A DNA stretch of 59,910 bases from contig CALUOX010000002.1 of NCBI GenBank assembly GCA_944322375.1, forward strand, positions 1-59,910, read 5' to 3'. Under the pieces are notes generated by a model. That model did no database searches and had not been told where the DNA came from. It saw only the letters and a list, made by a program, of their open reading frames with translations. The position numbers and the translations under genes were made by a program. Every line of letters begins with the position of its first letter. Within the stretch, counting starts at the first letter, position 1. The stretch comes from an uncultured Alistipes sp. (GTDB taxonomy: Bacteria; Bacteroidota; Bacteroidia; Bacteroidales; Rikenellaceae). Shown here piece after piece: positions 1 through 8,869 of this stretch.

Positions 1-34
1 GGATTGAATCCCTGTCCTCATGATAAGAGCGGGA

Positions 35-66
35 ACGGAGCGTGATATTCGCCCCGTTTTTTAAGT
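35..66 (+). terminator. possible terminator of a gene before the window
   Basis: An imperfect hairpin (ACGG..CG..CG..CCGT with an internal mismatch) is followed by six T residues. It would serve a plus-strand transcript entering from the left edge, whose gene is outside the window. The stem is weak, so this is tentative. Confidence 0.4.
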
Positions 67-94
67 CTCCGGAACATTCAAGGTATAACGACAC

Positions 95-121
95 GATGCC
101 GCTGCTTCTCGCAGCGGCATC
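95..121 (-). terminator. hairpin downstream of the DUF5131 gene
   Basis: A perfect 11-bp inverted repeat (GATGCCGCTGC, loop TTCTC, GCAGCGGCATC) lies just past the stop of the minus-strand DUF5131 gene. No clear T-run follows on the minus strand, so it may be a weak terminator or an RNA-stabilising hairpin. Confidence 0.45.
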
Positions 122-163
122 ACAGTTGAACGACATGAAAGTCGGGGCAATAGGGATTGCCCG

Positions 164-946
164 TTATTGACGGAAAGACTCCTGCTCGAAAAGTTCCGCT
201 TCCGTATATAACGACGGATATTCCGCCGGCGGCAGCAGATCGATGCCGGCTTTGTGGGCCTGAACATGTTGAAATTCTCTCCGGATACGATAGATGCGCC
301 CCTCCTTCCGCAGACGGGCGCCTGTCTGATGAAAACTAAAAGCGACTCCGGCCGACTTACACTGTTCCTGCAACGCCGTCACCCACGCATAGTCGCATAC
401 ACGCGCATCGTTACCCGATTCGCCGCCGCACGTCACCAGATCGATTCCTCCCGACGCAAGATACCGCTGGAGATCGATCGGGCCAAGCAAGGGAGCACAA
501 ATCACCTCCCGGCGCCGCAGCGGCAAATCGAGATAGACCGGCAGACGTTCATCGGCCCGCTTCTGATTTTCACAGGTGCAGCAGAGAACCACATGGGGCC
601 ACCCGTCACCCCAATCTTCCGGCAGGCAGGCAGCCACACGTCCGATACGTTTGGTAAAGATCACGAAGGTGCAATCGCGCCGCCGACGGATCATTGACCA
701 AGCCTCTTCGCGCCACGCATCGGCTTCGTCGATGAAGAAGTCGGAGGTAAAACAGGTATGGATCGTCTCGCCGGGTGCAATCCGGTAACGTCCCGTCCGG
801 TCGCGGCGCACCGGCAGGTCGAAAGCGGCGGTTTTACGGATCAGCGAGGCATCCTGCGCCCATAGCGCATCCTGCCGATAGACATAGCAATGGCGGCATC
901 CCTCACTGATTTTGCGGCACCCGTGCCACAGATTCCATGAAGTCAT
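164..946 (-). CDS. DUF5131 (phage Gp37/Gp68-like) family protein
   Basis: The 260-residue protein opens with WNLWHGC, followed by EGCRHCY. Cys10, Cys17 and Cys20 match the N-terminal cysteine pattern of the Gp37/Gp68 family, which resembles radical-SAM proteins and is common in phages and in bacterial chromosomes. Further family-like segments are a TSDFF stretch near residue 68, IFTKR near residue 96 and a GGESG motif near residue 174. No enzymatic activity is established for the family, so none is assigned. ATG start with no close upstream gene. The next minus-strand gene upstream ends 49 bases away and seems functionally unrelated. No phage genes are visible nearby, so this looks like a chromosomal stand-alone copy. 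Confidence 0.85.
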   Translation of the reverse strand: MTSWNLWHGCRKISEGCRHCYVYRQDALWAQDASLIRKTAAFDLPVRRDRTGRYRIAPGETIHTCFTSDFFIDEADAWREEAWSMIRRRRDCTFVIFTKRIGRVAACLPEDWGDGWPHVVLCCTCENQKRADERLPVYLDLPLRRREVICAPLLGPIDLQRYLASGGIDLVTCGGESGNDARVCDYAWVTALQEQCKSAGVAFSFHQTGARLRKEGRIYRIRREFQHVQAHKAGIDLLPPAEYPSLYTEAELFEQESFRQ

Positions 947-995
947 GACGGGGAAACAGGGATAAGGCGATCGGACCTTCCGGATGCCGCACCTC

Positions 996-1445
996 TCAGA
1001 TCCGCACCTTGACGATGATCTTGCGGATCGCGCCCTCGCCGATCATCGGGGCATGTGCATCTTCCGGAAAGAGCAGCACGAACTGTCCGGGCGTCACGTC
1101 GTAACAGGTCTGCGGCACGTCATCGAAGAACTGGATATCCTTCGCCTCGTCAAACGCACCCAACGGACGCACGATCCGTTCACGGGGACTCCAGCCGAAC
1201 GTCTCGCTCCGGCCCGTCACCAGCACCTGAATATCGAGGTAACGGTCATGAATCTCCAGCTTGGCATCTTCCGGACGTTTCAGATCGACATCCATGACAT
1301 TCATGTAGATGTCGTCACCGTCGATGTCGTGGCGACCGGCGGCAAGACGTGTCAGATCGGTCGCAAGAATGTAGTCGAACGCCTTTTCCAGACGCGGGTT
1401 GAGCGCGTGATAACGCGCATGGTTCTTCAGTGAATCAAGTATCAT
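996..1445 (-). CDS. YhcH/YjgK/YiaL family protein
   Basis: This 149-residue protein has the length and motifs of the YhcH/YjgK/YiaL (DUF386) cupin-like family. The stretch LEIHDRYLDIQVLVTG around residues 63-78 and the late PEDAHAP segment carry the metal-binding Glu/His residues of the single beta-sandwich fold. Characterised members act on sugar anomers, such as N-acetylneuraminate, or accompany EbgA beta-galactosidase. No sialic-acid or galactoside genes lie here, so the substrate is unknown. Its ATG overlaps the stop of the upstream EEP gene by four bases (ATGA), which implies translational coupling and one transcript. Confidence 0.88.
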   Translation of the reverse strand: MILDSLKNHARYHALNPRLEKAFDYILATDLTRLAAGRHDIDGDDIYMNVMDVDLKRPEDAKLEIHDRYLDIQVLVTGRSETFGWSPRERIVRPLGAFDEAKDIQFFDDVPQTCYDVTPGQFVLLFPEDAHAPMIGEGAIRKIIVKVRI

Positions 1446-2599
1446 GGTTCAGTTTTGTATTTAAGCCGTACGAACACGGGATGATGATCGGAAAACTCGA
1501 CCGCCGGAACTTCGTAGGAGAGAAATTCGAACTCTTCGGAAGCAAGGACGTAATCGATGCGGAACGTATTGTAGAAGCCTCTGAAGGTATGGGAGAAGCC
1601 GTCTCCCTTCTCCCGAAAGGCATCCTGCAGGCCGTGCGACATGCGACGATAGGTATATGACAACGGAGTGTCGTTGAAGTCGCCGCAGACTATGCGGGGA
1701 TGGGGGGTCGCTGCAATCAGTCGGGCGATCGTATCGACCTGCAGCGACCGCGAGATGCTGTTGTACCGCATGCGGCTCAGCATGCTGCGCAGCTTTTCAT
1801 GCCGCGCCGTATCGGTCAGAAACCGATAATTCATCAGATAATCGCCGTCATCGGTCTTGATGTGTGTCGAGCGGAGGTGGTTGCAGAAGACGCGCACCGT
1901 ATCCTCTTCTATGCGCAGATCGGCCCAGACTGCTACCGTGCGGGAGGTATCGACCCGATTGATACAATCGATCCGTCCGGAGTTCAGAATACGGAACCTG
2001 GAATAGATGGCCAGCGTGGTACCCTTCGTACCCTCTCCGTCGCGTGAATAGACCACACGCCTGTAACCGGGAGCGACGAGCGAATCGAAACGCGCATCCC
2101 CCACGATCCCGTCATTGAACTCCTCCAGACAGAGAATATCGGGATCGCAGCGATTCACGAAGGCCGCAAGGCTGTCAACCGTGCTTTGTCCGTCATCGCC
2201 ATAGAACATGCGGATGTTGTAGGTCATCACCTTGATTGCCGAACGGTCGTACGAGGGTTCTCCGTAATGCCGCAACAGGTCGGTCCGATAGTAAAGCGAG
2301 ATCTTCGGGATGCCGATCAACAGCAGCACCAGCATCCATACGGCGAGACTCCACCTCCAGCGGATCACCCAATAGAGGAAGAGAACGATTCCCAGAATAT
2401 AGATGACGGGGGCGACAAGGCCCAGCAGAGAGAAGATCCACGAGGCCTCGGGCGGAATATACGGCGCAAGATACATGAGCAGCAGCAACAGCGCCAGCAA
2501 CGCCGTCACGATGGCCAGCACCTTGTCAAGCAGCCACAGGAAGAGACTGCGCTGCTTCCGGTGTCGTTTTTCCTCGGTCGTATAGCTCCAGTTTTCCAT
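1442..2599 (-). CDS. membrane-anchored endonuclease/exonuclease/phosphatase family protein
   Basis: The 385-residue protein has three hydrophobic segments (about residues 20-110) followed by a complete EEP-fold domain. Signature residues are visible: MTYNIR (Asn), LCLEE (Glu), an HLRSTH segment, GDFND (Asp/Asn) and the terminal SDHHPV. The EEP fold covers phosphodiesterases, sphingomyelinases and nucleases. The membrane anchor and Bacteroidota context suggest a periplasmic or outer-leaflet phosphodiesterase, but the substrate cannot be read. The ATG at 2599 is preferred because the only in-frame upstream alternative is a TTG five codons earlier that sits in repetitive DNA. It is coupled to the downstream YhcH-family gene by a 4-base overlap. 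Confidence 0.85.
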   Translation of the reverse strand: MENWSYTTEEKRHRKQRSLFLWLLDKVLAIVTALLALLLLLMYLAPYIPPEASWIFSLLGLVAPVIYILGIVLFLYWVIRWRWSLAVWMLVLLLIGIPKISLYYRTDLLRHYGEPSYDRSAIKVMTYNIRMFYGDDGQSTVDSLAAFVNRCDPDILCLEEFNDGIVGDARFDSLVAPGYRRVVYSRDGEGTKGTTLAIYSRFRILNSGRIDCINRVDTSRTVAVWADLRIEEDTVRVFCNHLRSTHIKTDDGDYLMNYRFLTDTARHEKLRSMLSRMRYNSISRSLQVDTIARLIAATPHPRIVCGDFNDTPLSYTYRRMSHGLQDAFREKGDGFSHTFRGFYNTFRIDYVLASEEFEFLSYEVPAVEFSDHHPVFVRLKYKTEP

Positions 2600-2613
2600 T
2601 GTCGGAATCGTCA

Positions 2614-2843
2614 AAAATCGTCAAGATCTGCCGGGACCGTTCAAGGCCGTCCGGCCGTCGGAATCATCAACATTCGTGGACCGCTTGGGTTCGTCCAGGG
2701 CCATCGGAATCATCAACATTCATGAACTGCTCGGGTTCGTCCGGGACCATCGGAATCATCAACATTCATAAACCACCCGGGTTCGTCCGGGGCCATCGGG
2801 ATCGTCAAGATTCGTGGACCGTTCCGTTCCATCCGGACATCGC
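2614..2843. repeat. five degenerate copies of a 46-bp tandem repeat
   Basis: The gap between the EEP gene and the rhomboid gene is filled by a minisatellite. The motif GGAATCATCAACATTC starts at 2660, 2706 and 2752, with diverged versions at 2614 and 2798, giving an exact 46-base period. Each unit continues with a variant of GGGTTCGTCCGGGGCCATC. Because 46 is not a multiple of 3, the repeat cannot be a coding repeat. It ends within about 15 bases of the EEP start codon, so it may affect that gene's leader. Confidence 0.85.
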
Positions 2844-2883
2844 AATCGTCCGAATCCGGGCAGCCGCCGACGTCCGGCAGCCA

Positions 2884-3504
2884 TCAGAATCGAATATACC
2901 CCTTTTTACGCCAGTAATACAACAGGGCCCAGCCCCACAACATGCCGCCGATATGGGCGAAGTGGGCAACACCGGGATTCCGGCCCGTAGCACCGAGCAG
3001 CAGCTCGATCACCGCATAGATGATAACGAACCACTTCGCCTTGAGGGGAATGGGCGGAAAGATCAGCATGATGATCGAATTGGGCCACAGCACGCCGAAG
3101 GCCAGCAGGAGTCCCATGACAGCGCCCGAAGCGCCGACCAGTTGAATGTAATACTCGCCTGTCAGGCCGGCGACGAGCATCTGAACGAGTGCCGCACCGA
3201 TACCGCAAATGATATAGTAGGTCAGAAACCGCTTCGACCCCAGCGCATATTCCAGTTCACGGCCGAACATCCACAGCGCAAACATGTTGAAGAAGAGATG
3301 ATCCCAACCCGCATGAATGAACATGTAGGTAATGAACTGATAGGAGTGGTAGTAGGGGCTGGAAAACCAGTACAGGGCGCCGTATTTTGCCGCCAGCATC
3401 TCGATGGGCTGGATCAACATGACGGCCAGCGCCACGAGACAGTTTATGATGATCAAATTCTTGACTACGGGCGGAGTCGAAAAGTAACTGCTGTTCATTG
3501 TCAT
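2884..3504 (-). CDS. rhomboid family intramembrane serine protease
   Basis: A 206-residue, six-helix-type rhomboid. The catalytic Ser126 lies in GASGAVMG and the catalytic His184 in AHIGGMLWG. The HLFFNMFAL segment (His69, Asn73) supplies the oxyanion-side residues of loop 1/TM2. It cleaves transmembrane substrates inside the inner membrane; substrates in Bacteroidota are largely unknown. Two in-frame ATGs lie at 3504 and 3498, both downstream of the mutL stop, so a longer version overlapping mutL is not needed. It follows mutL on the same strand by about 50 bases and probably shares its transcript. Confidence 0.92.
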   Translation of the reverse strand: MTMNSSYFSTPPVVKNLIIINCLVALAVMLIQPIEMLAAKYGALYWFSSPYYHSYQFITYMFIHAGWDHLFFNMFALWMFGRELEYALGSKRFLTYYIICGIGAALVQMLVAGLTGEYYIQLVGASGAVMGLLLAFGVLWPNSIIMLIFPPIPLKAKWFVIIYAVIELLLGATGRNPGVAHFAHIGGMLWGWALLYYWRKKGYIRF

Positions 3505-3553
3505 TCGGTTTTTCAAGATCGTATTTTGACGAGATTGCGGGATCAAAGAGGCC

Positions 3554-5629
3554 TCAGCGCAATTTTGCACGCAGTTCGTCGAGCGTTATTTCAGCAAGGA
3601 TCGGTTTTCCGGAAGGGGAATAACAACGGTTCTCCGCCTCGCACAACCGTTCGAGCAATCGTTCAGCCTCAGCCGTATCGGTACAGGCCGCCATGGCCCG
3701 GGCCCCGGTACGCGCCAGTTCGGCAGCCATGCGCGAACGCCGCACGTCGGCGGCAGATTCCCGTGTAAAGGTCTGCAACAAGTCATAGATCAATTCGTCG
3801 ATCGTCTCCAGCGGCATGTCGGCCGGGATGCCCTTGACATCGACGGTGCCCTCGCCCAGCCGATCCAGATCGAAGCCGATTGCGGCAAAGTCATCGGCAT
3901 GCTGTTCGAGCAGCTCGTACTCGTCGTGCGAGAGAATCAGCCGCTCGGGAAAGAGCAGCTGCTGACTTACGGACGAACCATTGGAGAGCATCCGGAGAGA
4001 GGCTTCGAAGAGCAACCGCTCACTGGCGCGCCGCAGATCGACCACGACAAGTTGACCGCCATACAGCGCCGTGACATATCCGGGAGCCACGACCGTCACG
4101 GATCGGAACGTCTGCGGTGCATCCTCGATCAAGCGCTGCTGTACCGCCTCCTCTTCATCAACATACTCGATCACGCTCCGCCGGGGATCATCCGCACCGG
4201 ACTTTCCGCCGTCCAGCGACGACGGGAACTCCTCGAGAGCGGCATCTTCTCCCGTCTCCACGACGCCATCGGCCGTCGAGACAAACTCTTCGTAGGTACC
4301 GGCCTCCGAATCGCCATACGTCGAGGGAAGATCGGCGCCACGCACCCCTTGCCCCGACAACCGGCCGCAGAAGCCGCGGCCGACAGACCGTCCGCCGGTG
4401 CCCGGAATTTCCGTCAACCGGCTGTTTTCCGCACCTCCCCGCATGACCGGATCGACATAATCCTCTCCGGGAAACTCCTCGACCGGCTCGTCGTCGGCAA
4501 TGCCCTCGGCGGCATACCCTTCGGCAAACGGATTGTAGGCCTCGTTGCTTATCGCCGCCGGCTCGTCATACACGACGCCCCGCCGCGCAACGGGAATGTC
4601 GATGCGGCCCTCCGTCGAGAAATCCATCATCGGCACGGCACCCGTCTTGCCCAACGTATTGCGCACGGCGGCATGCAGAATCTCCCACACGGCATCCTTG
4701 TCATCGAACTTCACTTCGGTCTTCTGCGGATGGACATTGACGTCGATTCTGTCGGGCTCGATCGTAAGATACAGGAAATAGGAGGGATAGCACGTATCCG
4801 GAATCAACTTCTCATAGGCCTTGATAACCGCCTTGCGCAACGACGGATCGTTGAAATACCGGCCGTTGACGAAAAAGAACTGCTCGGCATTGCTCTTCTT
4901 GGCAGTTGCCGGGCGGCCTACGTATCCATCGATACGCACGATCGAGGTATCGGCCGACACCTCCAGCAGATTCGACTTGATATGCCGTCCCACCACATCG
5001 ACAATACGGTTTGCCAGCGAAGCCGGCTGCAACCGATAGACGGGAGCATCATTGTCATAGAGTTCGAACGCCACGTCGGGATAACACAAAGCGACCCGCT
5101 GGAATTCGGTTTTGATCTGACGCGACGACACCGTATTTTTATCGAGGAACCGACGACGGGCCGGAACGTTGTAGAAGAGGTTGCGGACGAAGAACTGCGA
5201 GCCGACGGGACACATCACCGGCTCCTGACGCTGGAACTTGCCGCCATACACCAGCGTGAGGGTCCCCACCTCATCATCTGCCTGCCGCGTGCGGAGTTCG
5301 ACCTGGGCGACGGCCGCAATCGAGGCGAGCGCCTCACCCCGGAAGCCGAAGGTGTGCAACGCATAAATATCGTCGATCGAAGAGTTCTTGCTTGTAGCAT
5401 GACGGTCGAAGGCCATCAGCGCATCCATGGGCGACATTCCGCAACCGTCATCGACGATCTGAATCAGATCACGACCGCCCTCGCGGGTATTGACCGTAAC
5501 GGTACGTGCTCCGGCATCGATGGCGTTCTCCATCATCTCCTTGACCACCGACGACGGACGGTTGACGACCTCGCCGGCAGCGATCTGATTGGCGACGACA
5601 TCAGGCAGCAGTTTGATCCGATCGGCCAT
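3554..5629 (-). CDS. mutL: DNA mismatch repair protein MutL
   Basis: The 691-residue protein has the full GHKL ATPase region: ENAIDAG (about residues 35-41), DDGCGM, and the HATSK and TFGFRGEALASI motifs, followed by the transducer domain to about residue 335. A long acidic low-complexity linker (about 350-490) leads to the C-terminal dimerisation domain. MutL couples MutS recognition of mismatches to strand incision. Where endonuclease-type MutLs carry DQHA(x)2E(x)4E, this protein reads DLRRASERLLFE. The Asp and both Glu are kept, but Gln and His are lost. The later CPHGRP-like element reads YSPSGKP. The start lies three bases after the stop of the small membrane protein upstream, so the two are co-transcribed. 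Confidence 0.95.
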   Translation of the reverse strand: MADRIKLLPDVVANQIAAGEVVNRPSSVVKEMMENAIDAGARTVTVNTREGGRDLIQIVDDGCGMSPMDALMAFDRHATSKNSSIDDIYALHTFGFRGEALASIAAVAQVELRTRQADDEVGTLTLVYGGKFQRQEPVMCPVGSQFFVRNLFYNVPARRRFLDKNTVSSRQIKTEFQRVALCYPDVAFELYDNDAPVYRLQPASLANRIVDVVGRHIKSNLLEVSADTSIVRIDGYVGRPATAKKSNAEQFFFVNGRYFNDPSLRKAVIKAYEKLIPDTCYPSYFLYLTIEPDRIDVNVHPQKTEVKFDDKDAVWEILHAAVRNTLGKTGAVPMMDFSTEGRIDIPVARRGVVYDEPAAISNEAYNPFAEGYAAEGIADDEPVEEFPGEDYVDPVMRGGAENSRLTEIPGTGGRSVGRGFCGRLSGQGVRGADLPSTYGDSEAGTYEEFVSTADGVVETGEDAALEEFPSSLDGGKSGADDPRRSVIEYVDEEEAVQQRLIEDAPQTFRSVTVVAPGYVTALYGGQLVVVDLRRASERLLFEASLRMLSNGSSVSQQLLFPERLILSHDEYELLEQHADDFAAIGFDLDRLGEGTVDVKGIPADMPLETIDELIYDLLQTFTRESAADVRRSRMAAELARTGARAMAACTDTAEAERLLERLCEAENRCYSPSGKPILAEITLDELRAKLR

Positions 5630-5632
5630 AAA

Positions 5633-6076
5633 CTACTCTCCCTGATAATCGTTGGGCACCACCGTAATGGGCATTTCGCGCCACTCTTCATCGGATATCC
5701 CCGAATAATCCAGCGGATCGGCGGGATTCCGCCGTTCGGCTTCTACGGATGCCGCCCCCCGGTCCGCATCGTTCACCAGCGCCATGATGCGGGGATATAC
5801 GACCGCCGAGAAAAACAGGATCAATAGCACACCGGCCAGCAGCAGTCCGACACGTTTCTTCGAGTGTGCGGCGCGCTCTTCTTCGCGGCGGGCGGCACGG
5901 GCGGCATAGGCAGTCCGGATATACTGACCGGGTTCATAATCGCCTTCGGCACCTTCGGGGCGTTCACCGCGCAATTCGGCACGACGCTGCGCACGGCGCT
6001 CCTTTTCGGGGTCGTAATAACGCGGCGTATAGGAGAATTTGTTCGCGTGCTTCTTAAAGGGAGTGAAACCTAACAT
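5633..6076 (-). CDS. conserved small single-pass membrane protein upstream of mutL
   Basis: A 147-residue protein with an N-terminal FSYTPRYYDPEKE motif, an Arg/Glu-rich basic stretch (residues 25-70), one transmembrane helix at about residues 75-97 and an acidic C-terminal tail. The YTPRYYDP motif recurs, from memory, in small Bacteroidota proteins of unknown function. No catalytic residues are apparent. The topology suggests a cytoplasmic N-terminus and a short periplasmic tail. It is the first gene of a transcript with mutL (3-base gap) and probably the rhomboid protease. Confidence 0.8.
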   Translation of the reverse strand: MLGFTPFKKHANKFSYTPRYYDPEKERRAQRRAELRGERPEGAEGDYEPGQYIRTAYAARAARREEERAAHSKKRVGLLLAGVLLILFFSAVVYPRIMALVNDADRGAASVEAERRNPADPLDYSGISDEEWREMPITVVPNDYQGE

Positions 6077-6112
6077 ACCTCGATACGTTCTTTTTTGCGA
6101 AGATACGACTTT

Positions 6113-7285
6113 TTACTGGAAAAAGTTCTTCATCCGCTCGAAGATATTCTGGTTTTTGACCGATTCTGCCCGTTGGAACGACGGCTGCTGGGCGAGCTGC
6201 TCCACCAGACGTTTCTCCTCGGAGGTCAGTTTCGAAGGAATCGTGATATCGACGACAACCAGCAGATCGCCCGTACCGTAACCGTTTACGTCGGGCAGAC
6301 CTTTTCCTCTCAGACGCAGGACCTTTCCGGCATGCGTTCCGGGTTCGATCTTGATCTTTACACGCCCATCGACGGTCGGAATCTCGACCGATCCACCCAG
6401 CAGCGCCGTCGTAACGGTAATATTGAGGTTGTGAATCAGATCATTGCCGTCACGCACGAGTTCCGGATTCTGCTCCTCGTCGATGACAACCAACAGGTCG
6501 CCGTTCACACCGCCCTGACGTGCGGCATTGCCCTTTCCAGCCACCGTGAGAACCATGCCGGAACCCACACCTGCAGGAATACGTACTTCGACGATCTCCT
6601 CGCCGCGCACGATACCCTCGCCGCCGCACTTGTCGCATTTGGAGGTAATGACCTTTCCCGAACCGCCGCAGGTCGGACAGACGCTCTGAGTCTGCATACG
6701 TCCGAAGAACGTATTCTCGACCCGTGTGACATAGCCCGAGCCCTTGCAGGTCGAGCAGGTCGAATAGGCATTGGGATCCTTTGCGCCCGTACCGCCGCAC
6801 TTGTCGCAGGCGATATATTTCGTTATTTTAAGTTTCTTGGTCGTTCCCTTGGCGATCTCGGCCAGCGTCAGTTTCACACGCACACGCAGATCGGAGCCCT
6901 TGCTCACGCGCTGTCCGCGCTGCGTGCGTCCACCCGAGAAGTTCGAGAATCCGCCGCCGAAATGGCCGCCGAAAATATCACCGAACTGCGAGAAGATATC
7001 CTCCATCGAGAACCCGCCGCCCGAAAATCCTCCGAAACCGCCGGCACCGGCAGCACCGTTCATTCCGGCATGACCGTACTGATCGTAACGGGCACGTTTT
7101 TCCGGATTCGACAATACGTCGTAGGCCTCGGCAGCCTCCTTGAACTTCTCCTCGGCCTCCTTGTCCCCGGGATTCTTGTCGGGATGATATTTGATTGCCG
7201 CCTTGCGGTAGGCTTTCTTTATCTCATCGGCATTGGCGTTCCGTTCGACGCCCAACACCTCGTAATAATCTCTTTTTTCTGCCAT
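6113..7285 (-). CDS. dnaJ: molecular chaperone DnaJ
   Basis: A full-length class I DnaJ of 390 residues. The J domain carries the HPD signature (KYHPDKNPG, near residue 34). A Gly/Phe-rich region follows (about 75-125), then four zinc-binding CxxCxGxG repeats ([32 protein letters not shown]) and the C-terminal substrate-binding domains. It stimulates DnaK ATPase activity and delivers unfolded clients. It lies 87 bases downstream of grpE on the same strand, the usual co-chaperone pairing; dnaK is not in the window. Confidence 0.97.
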   Translation of the reverse strand: MAEKRDYYEVLGVERNANADEIKKAYRKAAIKYHPDKNPGDKEAEEKFKEAAEAYDVLSNPEKRARYDQYGHAGMNGAAGAGGFGGFSGGGFSMEDIFSQFGDIFGGHFGGGFSNFSGGRTQRGQRVSKGSDLRVRVKLTLAEIAKGTTKKLKITKYIACDKCGGTGAKDPNAYSTCSTCKGSGYVTRVENTFFGRMQTQSVCPTCGGSGKVITSKCDKCGGEGIVRGEEIVEVRIPAGVGSGMVLTVAGKGNAARQGGVNGDLLVVIDEEQNPELVRDGNDLIHNLNITVTTALLGGSVEIPTVDGRVKIKIEPGTHAGKVLRLRGKGLPDVNGYGTGDLLVVVDITIPSKLTSEEKRLVEQLAQQPSFQRAESVKNQNIFERMKNFFQ

Positions 7286-7372
7286 AGTTCACATCGACGG
7301 TCCTGCGACCGTACGCTCCTCATTTATTCAGTCCGACCGTTCGTCTTCGTCCGTTTGCCGCCACGACCGCTT

Positions 7373-8032
7373 CTACTCTCCGACGACGACCTTGGCGAAA
7401 CGAAGCACCCGATCACGCAACTTATAACCCTTCTGCACCACATCGATAATCTTGCCGCGCTGCTCCTCCCCGGCCTGAAATCGGGCTACGGCCTCGTGAT
7501 GGTCGGTATCCAGTTCGAGTCCCTTGGCTTCGATTTCACTCACGCCGCAGGCCTTGAGCGCATCGTGGAACTTCTGGGCGATCAGAGTGACGCCGGCACG
7601 CAACGCCTCCATGTCGTTACTCTTGGAGATGGCGTCCAGTGCGCGATCCAGATCGTCGGCTACGGGCAGCATCGTCTTGATGACATCCGCACCGCCGCGT
7701 TCGACCAGCTCCATCTTCTCCCGCAGGGTCCGTTTGCGGTAGTTGTCGAACTCCGCCTGCAGACGCAGATACTTGTCCTTCCACTCGGCAACCTGACGTT
7801 CGAGATCGGCCTGTTTGTCGTTTGCTTCATCCTGTCCGGCAGGATGTTCTTCCGGCTCCTTATCCTTCCGCGAAGCATCGTCCGCGGACTCGTCTGCCAA
7901 CGTGTCAGTCCGTGAAGCGTCACCGGCTGACACATTGTCACCCGCGCTCTCGCCGTTCGTTGCGGAGCCGTTTTCCGGCGACGGCTCCTTTACGTCGTCA
8001 ACCGACTCATTATAAGACTCTTTCCGTTTCAT
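7373..8032 (-). CDS. grpE: nucleotide exchange factor GrpE
   Basis: A 219-residue GrpE with a long acidic, low-complexity N-terminal extension (about residues 1-75). The long paired coiled-coil helices follow (KDKYLRLQAEFDNYRKRT near residue 90), then a C-terminal beta-wing domain ending in RDRVLRFAKVVVGE. It releases ADP from DnaK. It sits just upstream of dnaJ. No CIRCE-type inverted repeat was seen ahead of it, in keeping with heat-shock control by other means in Bacteroidota. Confidence 0.95.
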   Translation of the reverse strand: MKRKESYNESVDDVKEPSPENGSATNGESAGDNVSAGDASRTDTLADESADDASRKDKEPEEHPAGQDEANDKQADLERQVAEWKDKYLRLQAEFDNYRKRTLREKMELVERGGADVIKTMLPVADDLDRALDAISKSNDMEALRAGVTLIAQKFHDALKACGVSEIEAKGLELDTDHHEAVARFQAGEEQRGKIIDVVQKGYKLRDRVLRFAKVVVGE

Positions 8033-8148
8033 ATCTCTTGTTTTTTAATTTTCTTTTCCGATAGTTGCACAAATTATATACCAACACCCGTACGCCGGCT
8101 CTTCCACCGGCAATGTTCCGTTCGGTCTCCCTGCGGATTCTCTCCCGC

Positions 8149-8859
8149 TCACCCGAGGATGAAAATCGCCGGTCGCTTGTTCAGATCGGGCAGCGGCATC
8201 CGGCGCCATTCGGCCACACTGTGCGTTGTGACCGACTCCGCCGCTCCCGTCAGATCGAGCGCGATGGTCAGCAGCGTCTGCGGAGCGCAGAGCTGCAACA
8301 GCTGCTCGACGAGCTTCACATTCCGATAAGGTGTTTCGATGAAGAGCTGCGCCTGATGTTCGGCACGGGCACGGCGTTCGAGCGCCCGAACCGCCCGTGC
8401 ACGCTCATCGGGCTTGACGGGCAGATAACCGTTGAACGCAAACGATTGTCCGTTCAGTCCCGACGCCATCATCGCCAGCAGGATCGACGAAGGGCCGACG
8501 AGCGGCACCACGCGGATGCCGCGCCGATGACAGGCCGCCACGACCCACGCACCGGGATCGGCCACCCCCGGCACGCCGGCTTCCGAAATGACTCCGGCCG
8601 AACGTCCCGCCGCAATCGGCGCCACCAGCTCCTCGACCTCGCGGCCGGGGGAGGTATGCTCGTTCAGTTCGCGGAATTCGAGCTCGTCGATCGGACGTCC
8701 CAGTTCCGCCTTAGCGAGGAACCGCCGCGCCGAACGGGTATTCTCGACGATGAAATAGTCCAACGAAGCCATCACCGTGCGGTTGGCTGCGGGAAGAACG
8801 CCCCACACGTCATCGCACTCGGCGATGGGACAGGGAATCAGATAGAGGGTTCCGGCCAT
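8149..8859 (-). CDS. RsmI-like SAM-dependent methyltransferase (tetrapyrrole methylase family)
   Basis: A 236-residue protein with the tetrapyrrole-methylase fold of RsmI: GTLYLIPCPIAE at the start, an IVENTRSARR motif (RsmI has EDTR), ELNEHTS, VISEAGVPGVADPG and VVPLVGPSS. RsmI itself is usually about 280 residues and methylates 16S rRNA C1402. This shorter form, with its diverged N-terminus, looks like the second Bacteroidota paralogue, so the exact nucleotide target is uncertain. The gene starts 10 bases after the murF-alr stop and is likely in the same operon. Confidence 0.8.
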   Translation of the reverse strand: MAGTLYLIPCPIAECDDVWGVLPAANRTVMASLDYFIVENTRSARRFLAKAELGRPIDELEFRELNEHTSPGREVEELVAPIAAGRSAGVISEAGVPGVADPGAWVVAACHRRGIRVVPLVGPSSILLAMMASGLNGQSFAFNGYLPVKPDERARAVRALERRARAEHQAQLFIETPYRNVKLVEQLLQLCAPQTLLTIALDLTGAAESVTTHSVAEWRRMPLPDLNKRPAIFILG

Positions 8860-8869
8860 GTCCGTAGTT

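Noticed and set aside
1..20. Possible tRNA 3' end at the left edge (GGATTGAATCC resembles a T arm)
   Set aside because: The loop lacks the invariant TTC of a T loop and no alignment gives a proper T stem plus seven-base acceptor; too little sequence to call.
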